Source: Aurifilum marmelostoma
Lineage: Eukaryota > Ascomycota > Sordariomycetes > Diaporthales > Cryphonectriaceae
Assembly (NCBI GenBank): GCA_027559495.1
Contig: JAMXSV010000007.1
Location: forward strand, 558,001 to 622,000
Reading direction: 5' to 3'
DNA: 64,000 nt
Of the stretch, positions 11,875 through 22,929 are shown one piece after another. The notes below the pieces were generated by a model. It was not told the DNA's origin and made no database searches. It saw only the letters and a list, made by a program, of their open reading frames with translations. The first letter of the stretch is position 1. Each line of letters opens with the position of its first letter. The translations under genes and the position numbers were made by a program.

Positions 11875-12581
11875 AATGGGTAGGACTGTATAATATAGCA
11901 TGCATATGTATGGAATGTCTTGGAGAGTATCCAGATTCTTCAGGCGTTTTCAGGGGACCAACCGGATTTGAGAGGTTCCCAAGCTTCACTCAGACGCAAA
12001 GTTTAGCTAATAGTATGGAAATTTTGGTTGATAATTACAGAGTCTTATCAGAATTTGTTGACTCTCAGACAATCTTTCGTACTCAAGAGTGGATGCTCTG
12101 GACTGAGTTGTTAATACGGTGTGTAGGTAACCGTGCTGAAGCAATCTCGATATTGCAACAGATTAGCTTGTACATTTGTATTCTGATTTAGTCGCTATAT
12201 AGATCAAGAATGTATTCATAAAGATCGTTCTATGACAGGTCACGCCCCAAGTTTCATCATCGGCGTTTAAGATATCTGCCCAGGTGGCTGACGCCATCAC
12301 CAACGATGCTTGGGTCTGAGCCACAATGAACGCGGGACTTTCAAAGGTGTGCTTACCCGCTGGGCTGTAGTTGTCGTGTGGTATATGAACATCGCCAGCG
12401 CATATCGATCACCTTACTGTGTACCTTGGAAAGACACTCTCTCCGTCTTCTGTACTTAAAGAGAGAACATCTCCCCGAGAATGATCTTGGTATACAGTCC
12501 TCATTACGCTACCTAGAACTTATAACCCTACTCTTTTCGGAGCATATTTGACTATTAGAACAACAACCTTGCATGCTCATC
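11875..12581. promoter_or_regulatory. Intergenic region upstream of the classical SDR
   Basis: 707 bp. A 93-codon open stretch at 11910-12191 reads as plausible peptide (LANSMEILVDNYRVLSEF) but has no homology I recognise and sits just after regulator 2. It could be downstream UTR or a small unnamed gene. The last 200 bp are the likely SDR promoter. Confidence 0.35.
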
Positions 12582-13585
12582 ATGCCTGCCTTTACACCTG
12601 AAAAAGATATCCCAAACCTTTCAGGCAAAGTCATCCTCATCACAGGGGGTACGAAGACCATTACAAGACCACTCTCCAATACACAGCACTTATTCCAGTT
12701 TTGAAACCAGAGGCTGACCAACTTACAGGCACCTCAGGCATAGGTCGTGAGGCAGTCCTGGCCCTAGCCGGCCATGATCCATCCCACATCTACTTCACCG
12801 GCCGCAACACCACGGCAGCCACCGTCCTGATCTCTCGCGCCCGAGAGCTTCACCCCGCCTCTGCCACCCAGATCACTTTCATCCCCCTAGACCTCGCCTC
12901 CTCACGTGAGGCTATCCGCACTGCTCTCACGGCACACTTTCACTCTTCCCGCCTCGACATCCTCATCGCCAACGCCGGCATCATGGCGACACCGCCAGGC
13001 CTCACCGAGGAGGGCTGGGAGCTGCAGTGGGGCACCAACTACATGGGCCACGCCGTCGTGCTGCACCTGCTGCGGCCCCTCATGCTGCGCACTGCTGCAG
13101 TCGGCGACAGCGCGGACCTCAGGCTCGTGTGCGTCTCGAGCCTCGGACACAACTACGCGCCCGCAGGTGGTGTGCTGTTCGACACCCTTAAGAGCCCGGA
13201 CGCTATCAAGAGCGAGCTGAAGAGGTACGGCCAGAGCAAAGTCGCCATGATCCTACTGTGCAGGGCGATGGCGAGGCACCATCCAGAGGTAATGTCCTTG
13301 TCTATTCACCCCGGCGTGGTCAAGACGGGCCTGCTGGACGGCGCGAAGCAGTCGGCGATGAAGCTGCTGTTTCGCGCCACGCCGTTCATGCAGAAGAGCT
13401 CCAAGGAGGGTGCCTACAACACGTTATGGGCGGCGACGAGTGACAGAGATAGGCTGACCAACGGCGCGTATTATGAGCCGGTGGGGAAGATGAAGGGGGC
13501 ATCGAGCATGGCGGAGAGTGATGAGCTAGCTGAGAAGCTGTGGCGGTGGACGGAGGCGGAGCTCCAAAGCCTGCAGCCGCTCTGA
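12582..13585 (+). CDS. Short-chain dehydrogenase/reductase (retinol dehydrogenase/WWOX-like)
   Basis: Predicted NAD(P)-dependent oxidoreductase of 307 aa. Exon 12582-12648 joins 12729-13585 across an 80-nt intron lying inside the cofactor motif, giving ITGGTSGIGREAVLAL. ANAGIM is the NAG motif; the catalytic Ser is in CVSSLGHNY and the catalytic YxxxK is YGQSK; SIHPGVVKTGL is the PG motif. An in-frame ATG at 12573 would add three residues; I prefer 12582. It completes the block of redox enzymes that starts with the FAD oxidoreductase. Steroid, retinol and polyketide alcohols are typical substrates of relatives; the real one is unknown. Confidence 0.9.
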
Positions 13586-14185
13586 GATCCAGCTGCGAAC
13601 CTCGCCATCATTTCGTATGGAGTGTATTGATATAGCTTTGATGACATCTACACATAAACAACGTACCACACACACTATGTGTACTTGCTGAGTATGTTTT
13701 GGTGAAGCATCTAGTTGGAGGTCAGTGGCGAGACCCCTGAAGATACAGGGGGTCGGTCAGTGGGGTCAGTTGGCAGTTGGCTAGGTCAGGAATGTACAGG
13801 TGGGTGTCAGCAGTGCTACACGTATAAGTTGATTGGCTGGCCCTGGGATCTCCCAGCTGACCTTGTGATGCCAGAGCGGGGATCAGTGGCGGGCGGGGTG
13901 CTTTGGGGGTAGTAGTGTACCGCTACCGTGCCGCTACTGCACTGCACTACTGTACTATGATGCACTACACACGCTCCACAATAGCACTGACAGCATAAGT
14001 ATCCACCACCGCCTATCGCTGGATGGAGGCGATAAGTACACTTGACCTCCCACCTCCTCTCCCTGTTTCATCCTCCTCTGTCAAACCTCCATAACGTCTT
14101 TCAGCTTTCGACTACGTCTTTGGTCAACAGAGAAGTGAGACCGAGAGAGAGAGAGAGGACCCAAAAAATATATCTGGGGGGCGCA
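13586..14185. promoter_or_regulatory. Intergenic region upstream of alkaline phosphatase
   Basis: 600 bp. It contains low-complexity stretches such as ggtcagtggggtcagttggc near 13750 and a run of actgcactac-like words at 13930-13975. A purine-rich gagagagagagagg tract just precedes the start codon. No gene seen. Confidence 0.4.
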
Positions 14186-16079
14186 ATGGTGAGTCTCACA
14201 ACCAACAAGACCCACCAACCAGAGGACTCGACGTGCACCAGGTGGAACAATGAATACTGACCCCGTGTGCCTGTTCTTCCATCTTCACAGCCATCCGATC
14301 GGACCCCCTTGCTGGCTGCCTCACGGCGGTCGGTCGATTCTGCAAGGTCCGACGAGCGAGCCGAGGCAGAAGACAATGCGATCCGTGGCGCCTCTCCCAA
14401 CCGCGAGGGATGGTCCTCCCGCCTGCGCGAGATCATCCTCTTCATCTGGGCCCTGCTGGCAACCGCCGTCATCATTGTCCTGGCCGCCCTGCTGCAGCAC
14501 AACCAGAAGACCGGCCCCTTCGACACGCCAGCGGGCAAGCGAAACCTCATATTCATGGTGTCGGACGGCATGGGACCCGCCACCCTGTCCCTGACGAGAT
14601 CCTACCGCCAGCTGGTCGACGGCCTGGAACACGACGACACCCTGACCTTGGACAAGCACTTTTGGGGCACGAGCCGCACCCGGTCGAGCAACAGGCTGGT
14701 GACAGACTCTGCGGCAGGCGCCACAGCCTTTTCGTGCGGAGAGAAGACTTACAACGGGGCCATCTCTGTGCTGCCGGATTTCTCGCCATGCGGCTCCGTC
14801 ATGGAGGCTGCCAAGGAGGCCGGGTACAAGACCGGACTGGTCGTCACCACCGACATCACGGATGCTACCCCTGCATGCTTTGTGAGCCACGTCAATCTGA
14901 GGGAACAAGAGGACGAGATCGCACTCCAGGAGATTGGCGAGGGTCCTCTCGGTCGCGTGGTGGATCTCATGCTCGGCGGTGGGCGTTGCCACTTCCTTCC
15001 CAACACGACTGACGGGAGCTGTCGCGCGGACGATGTGGACCCTGCCAAGATTGCACAAGAGAAGCACGGATGGACGTATCTGGACACCCGTGCTGGGTTT
15101 GACAGCCTGCTTGCCGGAGAGAATGTCTCCCTGCCCCTGATGGGTCTGTTTGCTGGCAATGACGTGCCATTTGAGATTGACCGCCGGAACATGGCCGACG
15201 TGTACCCGAGTCTCAGCGAGATGGCAACAACGGCACTGCGCGCCCTGGAACTGGCGACCAAGGACAGCGAGTATGGTTTCTTCCTCATGATCGAGGGAAG
15301 CCGTATCGATCATGCGGGACACTACAATGACCCGGCCGCACAGGTTCGGGAGGTCTTGGAGTACGACAAGACTTTCAAGGCCGTCGTTGACTTTATCGAA
15401 GAGAGCAAGACTGAAAGTCTTCTCGTGGCCACCAGTGATCACGAGACTGGTGGTCTTGCGACTGCATGGCGTAAGTACCGCACTGACTCACGTAGTGAGA
15501 TCCAAGGTAACCTAACACCTCGCAGAATCACAAAGTGCCGAACTGCCAGTCTACAACTGGCACCCATCAGTGCTGGCCAAGACCAATGCATCGAATGCGT
15601 ACCTCACGCACAAGCTCTATGAGCACCTCCGATCAATCGAGTCCGACCCTGCCGCACAGGCCGACCTCGAAAACTGGATCAACACCACCCTCGTGGTATC
15701 TGGCCTGGGAATCACCAACGCGCGAGACTTCGAGCTCAAGAAGCTGGCATCCGACCCGGCGCACGCCGTCTACACCTTCTCCAAGATGATCAGCCAGCGT
15801 GCCCGGATCGGCTGGAGCACGCATGGCCACTCGGCTGTTGATGTGAACATCTACTCATCAGGGGGACCTTATGCTGAAGACCTTCGCGGTAATGTTGAGA
15901 ATACGGACATTGGCAAGTTCCTGAGAAAGTACCTAAGCGTCTCCACCGATGCGGTCACGCAGGAGCTCAGGGAGAAGCTGGACTGGGGCTCCTCGGCTGC
16001 TGGGGCTGTCCTCCCTGATGACGCGATGGCGGAAATGGGCATTGATCTGGGAGAGGATCATGTGTATTGGATTGATTAA
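14186..16079 (+). CDS. PHO8: Repressible alkaline phosphatase, vacuolar type
   Basis: Zn/Mg-dependent phosphomonoesterase, predicted as a type II membrane protein of the vacuole. The first exon is only the ATG (14186-14188). Exons 14291-15470 and 15526-16079 bring the total to 578 aa. The cytosolic tail starts MPSDRTPLL, which contains D-x-x-x-L-L, the form of an AP-3 dileucine sorting signal. One hydrophobic anchor follows (ILFIWALLATAVIIVLAALL). Catalytic landmarks are FMVSDGMGPA, the nucleophile Ser in VTDSAAGATAF, TTDITDATPACFVSH, EGSRIDHAGH, SDHETGG and STHGHSAVDV. All metal-ligand motifs look intact. The dileucine function is inferred from yeast Pho8, not shown. Confidence 0.94.
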
Positions 16080-17429
16080 GTAACGGGTCGGTATAATACT
16101 GTGCATGTTGAGAAGGCATGCCGAGCATCTAATTTGGAGAAATATAGTGAGACGAACAAGCATGGGATGGGCGCGCGGGCGCAATATTTAAGCATTGAGT
16201 TACATCTGTATGGGCAGATTTTCAGTTCATTTCTTTTGCCTCTCATCTTGGCAGCCCCCCCCCCCAAAGGCAAATTGATCAGATACCCACTTGCTATCTC
16301 TGATTCACTCACGGGCCCGGGCTGTCAAACTTTGTGTAAAGGTCCCTTATCCTATCTGTGTCTGAATGGTGAGGCTCAAGGCAGATCCATGTACTCATGA
16401 CACAGAAACATGAGAAGCTCTGGGAGCTTGCTTGTGTGACCTATACGGATTGACTTTCTTGCCGTGAAACAATCTTGTCTTGACACGGTACGGGCCCGTC
16501 GGTAAGCTAGCCAGGTCTCTTTCCCAGAGTTCAGGACCATCGTCAAGCTTCGCTTCTGAGAGGTATAGTCGTCTGGCCAGCATTTGTCTCATCATTCCTA
16601 CTAAGTACCCTTCTCTGTCAAGTTTGTCTGATGCAAAGTTTGCTATCTAAACTCTCCTGAATCAGTCAGTCACCTTGGTCTGCCGCATTCCATTCTCGCA
16701 CTCCCACCCCATCATCGGCTGGCGTGCCTGCAGAGTATCTCATGTTTCCCATCTCTCTTCCCGTCTTTTCCGCTGAGACCTCGAGGTTTTTTGTCATTGC
16801 CCCCGGTAGGGGTGATTCCAATCGTTTGTGAGAATCTTTACTTGCTGAAACAGCTTCTCCAAACAACCGAGACACCTCAGAACGCGAGCATCGTTCCCTT
16901 CCGTCAACGTCTCATCACGTGTCAAGATGAGTCCGATGGAGATGAGATTATCATCGCGGCTTCAGAATTGGTGGCACAAAGACTGTTGAGAAGAGGAAAA
17001 GAGACAACCGAAATCACAGAGATGCAACGCCTCCTCCTTCCTTGTCCCTGAAAAATGGTGGCCTGGCCTGGTTTGAGGTTTCGAATCACGATGGGGTGGG
17101 GCTCGACGGGTGGTGAGTAAAAGAAAGAGACCCTTTTGCTCTATCGTCGGACACGTGGCTGTGAGCTCTCTGTACCATCAAAGAACCTCGTCCTTCCTCT
17201 ACCAGACGAAGGCGTCTGATGCATCTCTCGGTACCCAGCCAGCCCACCCACTCAAGTCCAGCGGTGGTAGTCCAGCCTGATCCGACACCATGCTGCCCTC
17301 CACAAGCCCGCGAACGTCCCCCAACCTCTCTTTTGCCAACAAAAAAAAAACCCCTCACCAAAATAAAACAAGGAAACAACAAGCTCTTCGACACAGAAAC
17401 GACCACCAGACCCGAAAAAATAGAAGCAA
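16080..17429. other. Intergenic region between alkaline phosphatase and a small Cys-containing gene
   Basis: 1350 bp with no convincing gene. A 66-codon open frame on the minus strand (16395-16595) and an 86-codon one on the plus strand (16791-17051) lack family similarity. An A10 run occurs at 17341-17350. The last few hundred bases are CA/A-rich and resemble a 5' leader. Confidence 0.4.
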
Positions 17430-17936
17430 ATGTGCATATACATCCAAGAAGTGCCCCTCTGCGGGCACCCGCCCCAAACCCTCCTCTCCTACACAAGCTG
17501 CCCCGCCGTCCTCGCCCAGCTGATGCGCATCACCGAGCCCGAGGCCTGGGAGCCCGCTAACCTCGCGGGCACCCCCTTCGACCTGCCTCGCGAATGCGAC
17601 CCGCGCCCTGGCAGTAACATCTGGACCTCCTTCTCGGACGACTACTGCGGCTGGGAGTGCCGGAATAATGCCTACTTGCCGCGGCGGGACGTGCAGGCTG
17701 GGGAGCGGCTCGGAGTGGTGGTTGAGCAGCAGCATGATGTCGGGTTTGGGCCTGGATTCCTGCCGGCTTATGTCCCCGGTGATGAGGATGAGTCCGTGGG
17801 CAAAGACCGGTGTGGGTTTTTGCAGCGCGGCCTGAAGCGCGCTGGAGGGCTGAAGGAGCCCATGGTACTGGGTATGCCGGATGCGCGGTATGGTCCGGGG
17901 AGCGAGAGGCTGGGGATCGGGTGGCGGAGTGTCTAA
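17430..17936 (+). CDS. Small conserved-type hypothetical protein with an N-terminal Cys/His stretch
   Basis: A single 168-codon frame. MCIYIQEVPLCGHPPQTLLSYTSCP resembles the start of short fungal proteins with paired cysteines (CxxGH..C). A second pair appears in DDYCGWECRN, which could make a small metal-binding fold. The C-terminal half is charged and Gly-rich (VPGDEDESVGKDRCGFL). Function is not recognised. The call rests on codon continuity and the Cys pattern, and an unmodelled 5' exon is possible. Confidence 0.55.
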   Translation: MCIYIQEVPLCGHPPQTLLSYTSCPAVLAQLMRITEPEAWEPANLAGTPFDLPRECDPRPGSNIWTSFSDDYCGWECRNNAYLPRRDVQAGERLGVVVEQQHDVGFGPGFLPAYVPGDEDESVGKDRCGFLQRGLKRAGGLKEPMVLGMPDARYGPGSERLGIGWRSV

Positions 17937-18402
17937 GGTGTTGATCTGTCGGACAGAGAATGAGTCCGGCTGCGAAAATGAAAATTGAGTTTTGAATTAG
18001 CATCATCGTTATCGTACATGATATGGGAACTCATTATAAGGCACAGCCTCTGTTGCCCCGGTATCAGGTTTGCGGGCCCTCCATCCGCAGTTTTTCTTTT
18101 CTTTGGGTCCCTGATATGTGCCCTTTGTGAACTTTTGCTCCAAGCTGTCCCACAAACTCAACCGATAGTCTTGAAACGAACAACGCTTTTCCGTCCGAAA
18201 CCACTCAACACCCGTATAGAAATGGACGCTCCCTGAGGCCCATACATCCAACCTTATGCATCTGACCAATATCCTATCCTGCTGATGGCCAGTCAATGTT
18301 TCTTACTTCATATGCGTTGCTCAAGCGGGCTCAACCTTTACAGGCGGTCTTAGTCCACGGGAGCTATTATCCCAGCATATTAACCACGGCCTGGCTAGGC
18401 CC
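17937..18402. other. Convergent intergenic region
   Basis: 466 bp between convergent genes, probably both 3' UTRs. No open frame or repeat worth calling. Confidence 0.4.
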
Positions 18403-20253
18403 TCAGTCAGAGAGATCCGACATCTCGTCTTCTGAAGGATCCCGCCAATACGTAAAGTCCAAACTTCCACCCGGAATCTTACTGGCCAGGCTGAATAGTA
18501 TGTCTTGTTGAGCAGTCGTGATCTTGGCGTCCGTATATTGATTCATAATGTAGAGGCGGAAGCTGTTTCGGCCCCCTATTGCCGCGATATCTTTGAGGAA
18601 GGACTCGATCCCCTCAAAGGTGAACAATGAGAGACCGTTGATGTTGATGGTGCACAAAGACTTCATGCCCAATAATGGTTTCCAGATCGCATCGTTTAAC
18701 CCTATCAATCGTTAACTCGCTATACATTCTGTTCATTTGGTAAAGTGTGGGTAGTAGAAGTGCCAGGTTCTCTGATCCCCTTCCTTGACGCAATGAAATG
18801 GCATTCGCCCAAAAGATAGATGACGTATACTTACATTCGCCATCGAAGCTGAGTGACTCCAGATTAGGAAGAGCTTCCTGCATTAGCCACAAGTCCTTCG
18901 CATCCAGTTGTATGTGATCCATCTGCATGATGTTCAGATCGTTCAGCTTTTTGCAAGCACAGATCGAGGCCATAAATGCATCGTGTCTAAGCCCGGTTTG
19001 ATCAACAACCTCGACATTTGAACGGAACATGAAACTCTCGAGGTCGGTCTGATTGCCCAGCGCGGCATAGAATGTCTCGTCGTCGTCAACAAGCTTGATC
19101 TCGAGTTCCCTAAGCCGCAGGATGGGCGACGGTAGGACCTCTGAAAGGAGTTTGCTGGCGCCGCCGAGGTTGTTGATCTCCAGCTTCCGTAGGTACCTGC
19201 ACTCCTGCAGCCAAGCAGAGACGACCACGAGAGGATCCTTGTCGTCCGCCGCCCAGGTGCTCGGTGGCGAGGGCGTGCTGGATTCTATCGAGAGAGACTC
19301 GAGGTATTGACAGTTGCTCAGGAGGTCAAGAAAGGGGAGGGCGGTATTCTGCAGGCTTTTAAGGACTAATGCCTGCAGAGAATCCGCGTGCTGCATTAGA
19401 CCGTCGAGCGTGTCGTAGCCAACCTGGTTCAGGCTGTGGACTGCGAAGCTCTGGAGGGAATTCGGCTTGAGCGTGCGGAAGAAGGCAGACATGTTCTCGT
19501 CCACTGTCTGTCCTCGAATGTGGAAACACGTCAGGTCCCGAAAGGCAGGACAGTGGTCGCGTATGGAGACTGCGACCTCTTCTGTGAGGACAGAGCCGTC
19601 TTGGATCGACAGCGTGGTCAGGGTGGCCAGTCGTGATGTCCAGACGGAGAGCAAGGAGGTGGGCAGATTTGCTCCCTCGAGATTGGTAAGTTGCACAACC
19701 TTGTTCTCCTCATCTGCTGCCTCTTTGGAAAATTTCGTGACCGTATCGCCGACTTTCTCAATGATCTTTTGCCACTCGAGGATGGGTTTGCCAGACCTGG
19801 TCCTGCTGGAGCCACTGAGGATCTCGAACTCCTGCATGGGACCTTCGAAGAACTTGGGCCGCAGACTGGGGTTCGTTGCGACATCACGGAGCAGTTGTTC
19901 GAGATCACTCAGCCCGAGTGACTTGAGCCACAGACAGTACGGATACTGCGTGACGCGGATGCTGGACAAGATGATGGACCGCCACATGCCCACCCACATG
20001 TATTTTCCTTGAAACGTTGTCCCGACATCATCCGTGCCCGCTGAATCATGAATGCTAGTATACGTAACATGTCAGACTTGCGAGTCTGCGATGACAAGTT
20101 TGGCGGGTGCGCGTACCTGTACAGCAGCGGCAGCGCGTGGTTTGCCCAGCTCGAGCAGACAAGGGCGGCTCTGAAGAGGCTCCGGGCGTCTTGTCGTTTC
20201 TGGAGCACTTGGCAGACAAGCCACCAGATCTCCTGTGGTATCTCTTGGCCCAT
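18403..20253 (-). CDS. F-box protein with leucine-rich repeat-like C-terminus
   Basis: Predicted substrate adaptor of an SCF ubiquitin ligase, 551 aa. Three exons: 20253-20117, 20054-18835, 18701-18403. The N-terminus MGQEIPQEIWWLVCQVLQ with ALVCSSWANHALPLLY is a degenerate F-box. The rest has irregular leucine-rich units (LATLTTLSIQDGSVL, YLRKLEINNLGG, LNDLNIMQMDHI, LPNLESLSFDGE). Intron 1 (62 nt, branch site GTCTGAC) splits the tail of the F-box, and intron 2 (133 nt) splits a repeat. Such proteins are highly variable in fungi, and the target is unknown. Confidence 0.82.
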
Positions 20254-21121
20254 GTCTTAATGTGGCGCGTGTTTTGTGCTGTTTGATGCAAGACGACTAT
20301 TTTTTTTCTCTCTTTTTTTTTTTTTTTGGTATTTTTTGTCCCCCGCAAACATCAGACAGTTCGGGCGGGCGATATTCGCGTAAGCACTGCTTCGGACAAA
20401 CGCGTCGAAGCGATGCTGGCGGGAGCCTTTCAATCGGCGAACATCGAGAAAGAGTAGCAATAAGATAATCGTGGCAAAATCCGATACCTTGAATAAAACC
20501 TGTGATTAATGCTGTTGGTCAACTCGATTGACACCAGGTGCCGATGCGTGAGTAGGTAAGTAAGTAGGTAGGTAGCAACAGAGAGTATGAATACTAGGTC
20601 AGATTCGGACAGTTGATGTCATTGTACGTACCGTGCTGTAATGGGTTCTGAAAGGGCTAGGAAGCTTTAGGCTACAGCTCATTCACGGGCTGTTAGGGTG
20701 ATCAATTCGGCGCGTCCACGCGTGTTGAGCCCGCTGAAACCCTGAGCTTGGGTTGACCATCTCCAGGGTTCAGGTCGTTTTTGGCTCTGCTATGTAAAGT
20801 ACCACGCCTGAAGACTACGAACATCAGCCCCGGTTTGTTGTTCTTTCCGTCCCGCACTTGAAGCTTGTCGCGCTGCTTCAAGATCTCGAAAACCGAAGCA
20901 CAACCACCACCATCAACCAAGTGCATATTTAGCAGCTATCTGCGCATGATCATTTGTGCCGACAGTCCCGTGGCAATCTGTACGGCGCACTCGGCAGTCG
21001 AGAAGTCGTAGTGTATCAGGATTTGTGGTCAGAGCCTATGGTGTTTAACGGTGGGAGAACGCGATGAGGATCGTTGGGTGCCTCCAAAGCTAGTCATACC
21101 TCCGGGCTCGCTCACATCACC
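20254..21121. promoter_or_regulatory. Divergent region upstream of the F-box gene and RAD9
   Basis: 868 bp between divergent starts. It holds a T-rich tract at about 20298-20336, a gtaggtaagtagg-type short repeat near 20556-20577, and the palindrome ACGCGT at 20718-20723. ACGCGT is the core of the MCB element that drives G1/S genes in yeasts, which would suit the checkpoint gene 400 bp downstream. A 74-codon minus-strand frame at 20702-20926 has no recognised similarity. Confidence 0.45.
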
Positions 21122-22827
21122 ATGGCTCTGGTGAACTTTACCCTCAGCGAGGAGGGGGTTGGCGCCTTCAACGATGCGCTCATGTGCATCCACAAATTCA
21201 GTGACGATGTTTCTCTCGAGGTCAAGAAGGACAAGGTATTGTCATATTGTATCCATTTCAACCCATTATGTTCGAGAGATGGATCGTCGACTGACCTGTT
21301 GAGAACATGTAGCTGGTCCTGACTGCCCTCAATCTTACCAAGTCTGCATATGTCTGCTTCACCTTCGCTGCCAACAGATTCTTCTCCCAGTTCTGCTTCA
21401 ACGGCAATGCACAGTACCGCGAGAGGTTCTGTTGTGTAATTTACATAAAGGTTTGCTCGCCACCTTGCATGCCTCGGGAGATCATGTCTCTGACGTGAAG
21501 ACAGGCGCTGGCCGCCATCTTCCGAACCCGCACAGGGGGCGATCCTACCAGAGATCGAGACAATGTAACGACGATTGAGAGATGCGACGTTGCCATTGAT
21601 GACGGCCCAGGAAAGAAGAGCCGCTTCGTCGCGAAGGTATTCTGCAGAAACGGTAAGCGCCCCTCTGGCTGAGCAGCTCCACTTATATATAGAACTGACC
21701 CTTTCTCTGCTCAGGCATCACGGCCACTCACCGAATCTCCTTCGAAGCCAAATCTCCTGTCCATGCCAAGTTCGACAAGACCGAGGCAGTACACCACTGG
21801 ACCATCAACTCACGCACCCTCCGCTCTCTGATGGAGCACTTTGGTCCTGGAATCGACCTCTTGGACATCAACACTGATGGTGAGAATGTGGTGAACTTCA
21901 CGTGTTTCACGGAGAAGGTGGTCAACGTGAACAATGAGGGTATGTACAACTGAGCCTCCACGGTACCTTGGATCCTCTTGTCTGATACACAAATACAGCC
22001 GTGTTGAAGAAACCTTTGCACACCTCCATCGCCGTGGAGATGGACGAATTCGACGACATTGCGGTGGCAGAGAATCTACATATCATTATCAGCGTCAGGG
22101 ACTTCCGTGCTATCCTTCAGCACGCTAACTGGACCAGCAACGAGCTCAATGCGGCCTACTCGAGGCCGGGCCGTCCCATGAAGGTCTCATATAATGGTGA
22201 CGGCATCGTCTGCGAGTTCATCTTGATGACTGTCGACGAGAAGAGCACCGCGGCTCAGAAGAAGGGCCATTCCAAGGCAGCTGCCAAGGCCGCCACGAGG
22301 CCGGCTCTCGATGCTGCATCTGCATCTGCCTCTAGCCGGCCTGCTCCCGCAGCGAACATCCCACGCCGGCAAACGAGCCCTCCCCAGCAAAGGCTACAGG
22401 AGCAGCAGGCCCAACCTGCCCGCATGCCGCCCCCGCAGAGACCAAATCCTCCACGTTCATCGCAGTTTGACATTCGAGCTCCGCTCAGACAGCCACCATC
22501 CACCCTAAAATCCGACTCCCTGTTCATGCCTCAACCTGATGAGGATGAGCAATGGGAACCTGTTAATCCTGATGATGATGGAGAAGAGGATGAGCATGCC
22601 CGGCTGGAGTGGGAACCCAGTAATGAGCCAGTACGTTTTCTGCCCAGTCACAGCTCAATGCAGTATGCTGACAAGTGCTCTAGGCCTCCACCATGCGAAT
22701 CAGCAACCACCTCAACAATGTCCAGGGCGTGTCTCAAAGTTATGGCGAGGAAGATGCCCTGCCATCAGCACTGGAGCCTACCCAGAGACTGGCGGATGTT
22801 CGCAAATTCGGCCTCTTCTCTGGCTAG
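21122..22827 (+). CDS. RAD9: DNA-damage checkpoint clamp subunit Rad9
   Basis: Subunit of the 9-1-1 (Rad9-Rad1-Hus1) clamp loaded at damaged DNA to activate the ATR-class kinase. Six exons (21122-21235, 21313-21450, 21505-21652, 21715-21939, 21999-22630, 22684-22827) give 466 aa. The PCNA-like half starts MALVNFTLSEEGVGAFNDAL and includes LVLTALNLTKSAYVCFTF, ITATHRISFEAKSPVHAKFD and DFRAILQHANWTS. The tail after about residue 300 is disordered, Pro/Gln-rich and acidic, as expected for the phosphorylated Rad9 tail. The last exon ends LADVRKFGLFSG, a conserved fungal Rad9 terminus, which fixes the final intron and the stop at 22825-22827. Confidence 0.93.
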
Positions 22828-22929
22828 ATAGGCCCTCGCAATGAGATGTCCGCTTGAACCCAGCCTGTCCCTTGAGGATTCGAACATGGCAGGTCGAGAT
22901 ATTTCTCTGCAACGATTCGTTTCAAAAGC

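Noticed and set aside
20702..20926. 74-codon minus-strand frame near the RAD9 promoter
   Set aside because: Short, no family, and located in a divergent promoter; kept as non-coding.
22860..22900. B-box-like GTTCGAATCC word on the minus strand between RAD9 and the RCC1-repeat gene
   Set aside because: No pairing T-arm stem around it and no A-box at the right distance, so not a tRNA.
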